Below, piece after piece: positions 33,831 through 38,889 of a stretch of 38,889 nt of DNA. A model generated the notes under the pieces. That model ran no database searches and had not been told where the DNA came from. It worked only from the letters and a program-made list of their open reading frames with translations. The stretch covers positions 1 through 38,889 of the forward strand of contig JARLJH010000038.1 in NCBI GenBank assembly GCA_031291305.1, given 5' to 3'. How positions within the stretch are numbered: position 1 is the stretch's first letter; each line of letters starts with the position of its first letter. This stretch comes from Rhodoferax sp. (GTDB taxonomy: Bacteria > Pseudomonadota > Gammaproteobacteria > Burkholderiales > Burkholderiaceae_C). The position numbers and the translations under genes are program-made.

Positions 33831-34754
33831 TCATACCCCCCGAACGCCGCCAGAATCGGCTTGGTATTTGTTGAAAATCGCCAGCGGTATCAGAATCAAC
33901 CCGACCATGGTTACCGCTACCGCCGAAGCCATGGCCCAGTCGTTATTGCTGAAGAACTCATCCCACAGCACGCGTCCGATCATCAGGGTACTAGGCCCGC
34001 CAAGTAGTTCGGGAATCACGTATTCGCCAACGCTGGGGATAAACACCAGCATGGCGCCAGCAATGATGCCATTCTTGGACAGAGGCACGGTGACCAGCCA
34101 GAACGTTTGCCAGGGTGTTGCACCCAGGTCTTTGGCAGCCTCAATCAGACGCAAGTCCATCTTGACCAGATTCGCGTAGAGGGGCAGGATCATAAATGGC
34201 AAGTAGGCGTACACCATGCCAATGGTCATGGAGAACCCGGTGTACATCATCTTGATCGGCTGATCAATCAGGTGCAGCCAGATCATGATGTTGTTGAACA
34301 CGCCGTGGTCGTCCAGCAGGCCTTTCCATGCATAAACACGCAACAAATAAGAGGTCCAGAACGGCAGGGACACCAGCATCAGCAACGCCGGTCGCATATT
34401 GGCCGGTGAGCGCGCCATGAAGTAGGCAAACGGATAGCCGATAAAGAGACAAATCGAGGTGTTGAGTAAAGCAAACTTGACCGAGGACCAGTAGGTTTCA
34501 ACATAAAGCGGATCGGTGCTGAGAAAAATGTAATTCGACAGCTTGACCTTCAGCTGAACTGCACCATCCGCATAACTCAACAAGTCCTGAAATCGAATGC
34601 CGTCCGACTCGGACACGCTGATCTTGAGCACCACCAAAAAAGGGACGGTGAAAAGCAGAATCAAAAACAGGTAGGGAATTCCAATGACGGTGCGCCGCCC
34701 CAGGCTTTGGAGCAGACGGTGCGCAGCGCCTTTGAGACTTTGTGCGATGTTCAT
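33831..34754 (-). CDS. potH: Polyamine ABC transporter permease (PotH/PotB type)
   Basis: 307 residues with six membrane segments; the first is at about 22-45 (GIPYLFLILLFTVPFLVVLKI). The large periplasmic loop and the EAA loop LIEAAKDLGATPWQTFWLVTVP (about 205-226) are typical of PotB/PotH. The segment FIPSVGEYVIPELLGGPSTLMIG is a family hallmark. GAGGA lies just before the ATG. Its gene sits between the ATPase and the second permease, spaced by 18 and 3 bases, so the transporter genes are clearly one transcription unit. Confidence 0.9.
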   Translation of the reverse strand: MNIAQSLKGAAHRLLQSLGRRTVIGIPYLFLILLFTVPFLVVLKISVSESDGIRFQDLLSYADGAVQLKVKLSNYIFLSTDPLYVETYWSSVKFALLNTSICLFIGYPFAYFMARSPANMRPALLMLVSLPFWTSYLLRVYAWKGLLDDHGVFNNIMIWLHLIDQPIKMMYTGFSMTIGMVYAYLPFMILPLYANLVKMDLRLIEAAKDLGATPWQTFWLVTVPLSKNGIIAGAMLVFIPSVGEYVIPELLGGPSTLMIGRVLWDEFFSNNDWAMASAVAVTMVGLILIPLAIFNKYQADSGGVRGV

Positions 34755-34772
34755 GGTGTCCTCTTGCGCGCG

Positions 34773-35921
34773 CTAGCTGGTGAGCACAACCACATCGCTA
34801 CCGTCCCACCAGGCAAACACGCTCTGGCCGCGAACGAGCTGCTTGTCTTCGTGGCGCGCGACGTTCTCGCGCGTTGCCTTGATCACCTTGCCGCTGTCCA
34901 GCCGTACGTGAAACAGGGTGAACTTGCCAAAATAGGCCACGCCGTCAATCGTGCCGCGTGTGCAATTGTGGCCATGCTCGGCCGCCAACTCACGATCTTC
35001 AAGCGTCGGCTCGGTTTCCTGCAGACATATCTTTTCCGGACGCAACGCGATGCTGACTTCCATGCCCACCGTACCGGTGATGCCATGGCTGACGAAGTGC
35101 TGACATTCGGGCGATCCGATCACCACGTGGTCGGCTTCATCGACCTCGACCGTGCCCTTGAACAAGTTGACGTCGCCGATAAAGCCAGCGACGAAGAGAC
35201 AGTTGGGCGTCTCATAAATTTCACCCGGTCGCCCCACCTGCAAGAAGCGCCCCTCCTGCATCACGGCGATGCGATCAGCCATGATCATGGCCTCTTCCTG
35301 ATCGTGTGTCACCATGACACAGGTGACGCCAACCTTCTTGATGATGTTCACGAGTTCAAATTGCGTCTGCTCCCGCAGCTTGCGGTCCAGTGCCCCGAGC
35401 GGTTCATCCAGCAACAGCAGCTTGGGACTCTTGGCCAAGCAGCGTGCCAACGCCACGCGTTGCTGCTGGCCACCTGAGAGCTGATGCGGCTTACGCTTGG
35501 CATAGGGCTTCAATTGAACAATATTGAGCATGGCCTCGACACGCTCAGCGATTTTGTCCTTGGGCATTTTGTCGCGCTCAAGCCCGAAAGCGATGTTCTG
35601 AAACACCGTGAGGTGGGGAAACAGCGCATACGACTGAAACATCATGTTGATAGGACGCTCATAAGGCGGCATGGTGGAGATGTCCACGCCGTCCAGATAA
35701 ACGTGCCCTTGCGTGGGCGTTTCAAATCCGGCGAGCATGCGCAAAAGCGTGGACTTGCCGCAACCGGACGACCCAAGCAACGCGAATATCTCGCCTTTTT
35801 CGATGTCGATGGAGACATCATCGACCGCAGCGACTTCATCAAAACGCTTGGTCAGATGGTCAATTTGGACAAAACTAGCGTCACTGGTCCTACCAGCGCC
35901 AATCTGCTGCTTTTGCTGCAT
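34773..35921 (-). CDS. potG: Polyamine ABC transporter ATP-binding protein (PotG/PotA type)
   Basis: 382 residues from the ATG at 35921, with GAGGG about 6 bases upstream; a TTG two codons earlier is less likely. The ATPase domain (about 18-250) has Walker A LLGSSGCGKST, signature LSGGQQQRVALARC, Walker B LLLLDEPLGALD and the switch histidine in VMVTHDQEEA. The C-terminal TOBE-type regulatory domain (about 290-375) contains VSIALRPEKI. The length and sequence match PotG (377) better than sugar or iron ATPases. It energises import of polyamine through the two permeases encoded next. Confidence 0.9.
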   Translation of the reverse strand: MQQKQQIGAGRTSDASFVQIDHLTKRFDEVAAVDDVSIDIEKGEIFALLGSSGCGKSTLLRMLAGFETPTQGHVYLDGVDISTMPPYERPINMMFQSYALFPHLTVFQNIAFGLERDKMPKDKIAERVEAMLNIVQLKPYAKRKPHQLSGGQQQRVALARCLAKSPKLLLLDEPLGALDRKLREQTQFELVNIIKKVGVTCVMVTHDQEEAMIMADRIAVMQEGRFLQVGRPGEIYETPNCLFVAGFIGDVNLFKGTVEVDEADHVVIGSPECQHFVSHGITGTVGMEVSIALRPEKICLQETEPTLEDRELAAEHGHNCTRGTIDGVAYFGKFTLFHVRLDSGKVIKATRENVARHEDKQLVRGQSVFAWWDGSDVVVLTS

Positions 35922-35982
35922 GCGCAACCCTCAAACGTAAATGGGAAACTGGGCCCGTCAAGCGACGCACCCAAGAAAGTGC

Positions 35983-37113
35983 TTACAGGCCGGTCTTGAA
36001 CGTGGTGTACAGGCGTGTACGCAAACGACGTGTGTCACTGCTGACCGCTTCCGGCGGGACCATGCGAGCCAGATCCTCCGGACTCATGAACACCGTCTTG
36101 TTGTCCCGAACTTCAGGCTTGATGAACTTCGCCGATCCAGGAATCGGATTGGCATACAGCACCTTGTTAACCATATCGGCATTCACTTCCGGGCGGTAGA
36201 TATAGCTGATGAACTTGTAGGCGTTGTCGACGTGCTTGGCATCCACCGGGATGGCCATGGTGTCAAAGAACATCACGGCCCCTGTTTTTGGCAGCAGCAC
36301 CTTGATATCGTTGCCATTTTTAGCTTCCTTGGCGCGCGCTGCTGCAATGCTGATGTCGCCATTCCAGCCCAACACCAGGCACAAGGAGCCGCTGGCCAAG
36401 TCATTGATGTAGCCTGAGGATGAGAAAAGGCTGATGTTCGGCCGAATGGCGGCCAACAGCTTGCCTGCAGCCTGGTAGTCCGCAGGATTCTTGCTATAGG
36501 GCGGCTTGCCCAGGTAGCGCAACGCCGCCGGAAAAACCTCGTCACCGGAATCGAGCACGGAGATGCCGCAAGACTTGGCTTTCGCCGCATATTCTGGCTT
36601 GAACAACAAATCCCAGGCGTTGTCTGGCATCGGCAGATTGCCCAGTGCAGCTTTTAGCTTGCCCTCATTGATACCAATAGTGGTGATACCCCACATCCAT
36701 GGAACGATATGCTGGTTGCCTGCATCCATGGTCGCCAGTTGTTTCATCACAAACGGATCGAGGTTGCCGTAGGTGGTAATTTTGCTTTTATCCAGCTTGG
36801 TAAACAAACCGCCGTCGATCTGAATCTTGGCCCAGTTGGATGAGGGCACCACAATGTCATAGCCGGTCTTGCCTGCCACCAGCTTCGCGTGCAGGGTTTC
36901 ATTGCTGTCAAAGGTGTCATAACGCACCTTGATGCCGGTTTCCTTCTCGAAATTGGCGATGGTGTTTTCACCGATGTAGTCAGACCAGTTGTAGATATTG
37001 AGGACGTTCTCGTCGTCAGCATGCACGCTGGTTACCCCTCCAACCAATAACCCCGTCGCAAGCAGACTCGCTGCCAACCCTGAAACCTTGATCCGCTTGA
37101 TGAAATCACGCAT
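35983..37113 (-). CDS. potF: Periplasmic polyamine-binding protein (PotF-like)
   Basis: 376 residues from the ATG at 37113, which has AGGAG 7 bases upstream. The signal peptide (about 1-32, ending SVHA) is followed by LNIYNWSDYIGENTIANFEKETGIKVRYDTFDSNE, the PotD/PotF hallmark in which Trp and Asp line the polyamine pocket. Further conserved segments are VVPSSNWAKIQIDGGLF, VPWMWGITTIGIN and GWNGDISIA. Its size is close to E. coli PotF (370). It captures putrescine (or a related polyamine) in the periplasm for the ABC transporter encoded downstream. It follows the aminotransferase gene by 135 bases. Confidence 0.92.
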   Translation of the reverse strand: MRDFIKRIKVSGLAASLLATGLLVGGVTSVHADDENVLNIYNWSDYIGENTIANFEKETGIKVRYDTFDSNETLHAKLVAGKTGYDIVVPSSNWAKIQIDGGLFTKLDKSKITTYGNLDPFVMKQLATMDAGNQHIVPWMWGITTIGINEGKLKAALGNLPMPDNAWDLLFKPEYAAKAKSCGISVLDSGDEVFPAALRYLGKPPYSKNPADYQAAGKLLAAIRPNISLFSSSGYINDLASGSLCLVLGWNGDISIAAARAKEAKNGNDIKVLLPKTGAVMFFDTMAIPVDAKHVDNAYKFISYIYRPEVNADMVNKVLYANPIPGSAKFIKPEVRDNKTVFMSPEDLARMVPPEAVSSDTRRLRTRLYTTFKTGL

Positions 37114-37248
37114 ATCGAAACTCCTGAAGTCAAAAAAAGCAAACACACAAGAAACCGAACGGTGCCATCGGAAAGATGGGCGCCCCAAAATGGGAATTGA
37201 CCTTGAATCCTAATCGGAAAATACTAACTCACCACCTAGAAGCAACCC

Positions 37249-38661
37249 TTATGCCAACCAGCCATTTTTCTTGACATCGGCATAGGTGAGGTCGAGTGCA
37301 TTTGTGATCAAAGCAATCATCTCGTCAATCTGAGCATGCGTCAGGGTCAGCGGCGGCGCAATGATCATGCGGTCCCCCACGGCGCGCATGATCAGACCGT
37401 TGTTGAAACAATGGCCGCGGCAAATCATGCCGACCGCATCCTCCTCCTTGAAACGCTCGCGTGTCTGCTTGTTTTTGACCAGCACCAAACCTGCGACAAA
37501 GCCACAGGATTCCGTCATGCCCACCAGAGGGTGATCATTCAGTTCGGCGTAGCGCTTGGCAAAGTAATCGCCCATCTCACCGCGCACACGCTGGGGCAAT
37601 TGCTCGGCCTCCATGATCTCCAGGTTTGCCAGCGCCACCGCACACGCTACCGGGTGCCCGCTGTAGGTGTAACCGTGGTTGAACTCGCCACCCTTCTCGA
37701 TCAGCACCTTGGCCACACGGTCACCCACCATCACGCCACCGAGCGGGATGTAACCACTGGTCACCGCCTTGGCGAAGGTCACCAGATCGGGCTTGTAGCC
37801 AAAGCGCTCATAGGCAAACCAGTGGCCGAGTCGGCCAAAGGCGCAAATCACCTCGTCGCTGATCAGCAAGATGCCGTACTTGTCCACAATGCGCTGGATT
37901 TCGGGCCAATAAGTGGCAGGAGGGATGATCACACCGCCTGCACCTTGAATGGGCTCAGCAATGAAGGCGGCCACCTTGTCTGCACCAATTTGGAGAATCT
38001 TCTCTTCCAGCCAACCCGCTGCACGAATGCCAAATTCGTCAGCCGTCTCGCCGGGCTTGCCGTTCTCGTAGAAATACGGCTGCTCAATGTGCGTGATGTT
38101 GGGAATGGGCAAATCCCCCTGCGCGTGCATGCCGCTCATGCCGCCCAGCGAGGCACCGGCCATGGTGCTGCCGTGGTAGGCGTTGTGGCGGCTGATGATG
38201 ACCTTGCGCTGCGGCTGGCCTAACAAGTCCCAGTAACGGCGCACCATGCGCACGTTGGAGTCGTTGCTCTCACTGCCGCTGCTGGAGAAGAACACATGCT
38301 CAAAGCTGCGGTCCCCCACCTTGGGCGCCAGTGATGCCAACTTGGTGGCCAGCTTCACAGCGGGCACATTGGTGGTTTGGAAGAAGCTGTTGTAGAACGG
38401 CAGTGTCATCATCTGGTCGTAAGCGGCCTGGGCTAGTGCCTGGCGGCCATAGCCCGCGTTGACACACCACAAGCCACTCATGGCGTCAAACAGTTTCTCG
38501 CCTTCTGAGTCCCAGACATACACACCTTCACTGCGGGTGATCACCCGCGCGCCACGCGTGGCCAAGTCACCGTGGTCGGTAAATGGGTGAATGAAGTGGG
38601 CACTGTCAAGCGCCTGAATTTCCTTGGTGTCCAGCTGTTCAGAAGTGTTGGCTGCGTTCAT
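37249..38661 (-). CDS. Class III aminotransferase, putrescine--pyruvate aminotransferase type (SpuC-like)
   Basis: 470 residues of the PLP fold type I class III (omega) aminotransferases. The PLP lysine is K298 in LVTFAKAVTSGYIPLGGV, the ring-binding aspartate is D269 in LLISDEVICAFGRLG, and the phosphate-binding segment is SSSGSESNDSNVR. The sequence is close to the SpuC/putrescine-pyruvate group and to beta-alanine or taurine-pyruvate aminotransferases. Between the polyamine-binding protein and a second glutamine-synthetase-like ligase, it probably transaminates putrescine or gamma-glutamylputrescine to the aldehyde that the PuuC-like enzyme oxidises. AAGGA lies 8 bases before the ATG. Confidence 0.88.
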   Translation of the reverse strand: MNAANTSEQLDTKEIQALDSAHFIHPFTDHGDLATRGARVITRSEGVYVWDSEGEKLFDAMSGLWCVNAGYGRQALAQAAYDQMMTLPFYNSFFQTTNVPAVKLATKLASLAPKVGDRSFEHVFFSSSGSESNDSNVRMVRRYWDLLGQPQRKVIISRHNAYHGSTMAGASLGGMSGMHAQGDLPIPNITHIEQPYFYENGKPGETADEFGIRAAGWLEEKILQIGADKVAAFIAEPIQGAGGVIIPPATYWPEIQRIVDKYGILLISDEVICAFGRLGHWFAYERFGYKPDLVTFAKAVTSGYIPLGGVMVGDRVAKVLIEKGGEFNHGYTYSGHPVACAVALANLEIMEAEQLPQRVRGEMGDYFAKRYAELNDHPLVGMTESCGFVAGLVLVKNKQTRERFKEEDAVGMICRGHCFNNGLIMRAVGDRMIIAPPLTLTHAQIDEMIALITNALDLTYADVKKNGWLA

Positions 38662-38689
38662 CGGTCATATCCTTTATATAAAAAATAAG

Positions 38690-38725
38690 GTTCAAGCCCT
38701 TGTTGAATAATGGCTAATAGCTATA
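38690..38725 (+). repeat. Dispersed intergenic palindrome, copy R7 (degenerate)
   Basis: CAAGCCCTTGTTGAATAATGGCTAATAGCTATA follows the pattern of R4 with diverged arms. It lies between the aminotransferase start and the end of the upstream ligase gene, overlapping the last bases of the latter. Confidence 0.4.
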
Positions 38726-38889
38726 CATGCAATAGCAAGTGCTCACGTTCCCAGGGTGAGATCACTTTCATGAATTCTTCAAACTCCAGTTCCTTGATCT
38801 CGGAATACACGGTGATGAATTCCTTGCCCAGCACCTCGTGCAGATCGGACTCACGGCGCAGCCAATCCAGCGCTTCACCCAAGCTGCGG
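38721..38889 (-). CDS. C-terminus of a second glutamine-synthetase-family ligase (PuuA-like), cut by the window edge
   Basis: Only the last 55 residues are in the window, reading on the minus strand from 38888 to a TAG stop at 38721. The sequence contains ALDWLRRESDLHEVLGKEF and ends FMKVISPWEREHLLLHV. That ending is characteristic of PuuA and related gamma-glutamylpolyamine synthetases and of other glutamine-synthetase family members. It lies 59 bases upstream of the aminotransferase gene in the same direction, so it probably begins or continues the polyamine operon. The catalytic part lies outside the window. Confidence 0.85.
   Translation of the reverse strand, partial: RSLGEALDWLRRESDLHEVLGKEFITVYSEIKELEFEEFMKVISPWEREHLLLHV

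Noticed and set aside
38670-38688. CTTTATATAAAAAATAAG as a third copy of the aceA palindrome
   Set aside because: Only an AT-rich partial match; it is not palindromic across 12 bases.
1-38889. CRISPR arrays, prophage genes, toxin-antitoxin pairs or defence islands
   Set aside because: No regularly spaced direct repeats and no recognisable phage, Cas, toxin or restriction genes were seen on either strand.

Overview
The window looks like chromosomal DNA of a Burkholderiales betaproteobacterium, most likely a Comamonadaceae member (Rhodoferax/Polaromonas type). The clues are the moderately GC-rich coding bias, the block thrS-infC-rpmI-rplT-pheS-pheT-ihfA-merR-tRNA-Pro, a DUF3138 outer-membrane protein, and short dispersed intergenic palindromes. 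The genus is inferred; no rRNA or taxonomic marker was compared. Most genes lie on the minus strand.

Left edge (1-378): the minus strand carries what looks like the 5' end (domain I) of a group II intron that runs out of the window to the left. No protein gene is visible here.

Signalling region (379-11049): a minus-strand run encodes, in transcription order, a PAS hybrid histidine kinase with receiver, a REC-GGDEF-EAL response regulator, a PAS histidine kinase, a REC-PAS protein and a Crp/Fnr regulator. The kinases are close paralogues of each other, and so are the two stand-alone receivers. Divergent from the run is a large CheB-CheR fusion with a coiled coil and PAS domains. Behind it lies a decayed PAS-(GGDEF)-EAL gene. 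Together they suggest a locally duplicated sensory network with c-di-GMP output.

Housekeeping and envelope region (11050-18312): a glycine-zipper lipoprotein, fumC (class II fumarase), an NADPH-dependent FMN reductase translationally coupled to a DUF2789 protein, a pair of envelope lipoproteins (DUF4398 and OmpA-like), a small membrane protein, and the Fe-S helicase DinG.

Translation block (18313-26531): tRNA-Pro(GGG) with a strong terminator, a MerR-type regulator, ihfA, pheT, pheS, rplT, rpmI, infC (apparently starting at AUC) and thrS. Hairpins before thrS, rpmI and pheS are plausible expression-control elements.

Carbon and polyamine region (26693-38889): aceA (isocitrate lyase) with a twin 12-bp palindrome upstream, then a likely polyamine uptake and catabolism cluster. 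The cluster holds a glutamine-synthetase-family ligase, a PuuC-like aldehyde dehydrogenase, a DUF3138 outer-membrane protein, a PotFGHI-type ABC transporter, a SpuC-like aminotransferase, and the C-terminus of a second glutamine-synthetase-family ligase at the right edge. A likely logic is outer-membrane passage, periplasmic capture, ABC import, gamma-glutamylation and/or transamination, then aldehyde oxidation. At least six copies of a short imperfect palindrome sit between genes, mostly directly upstream of start codons.
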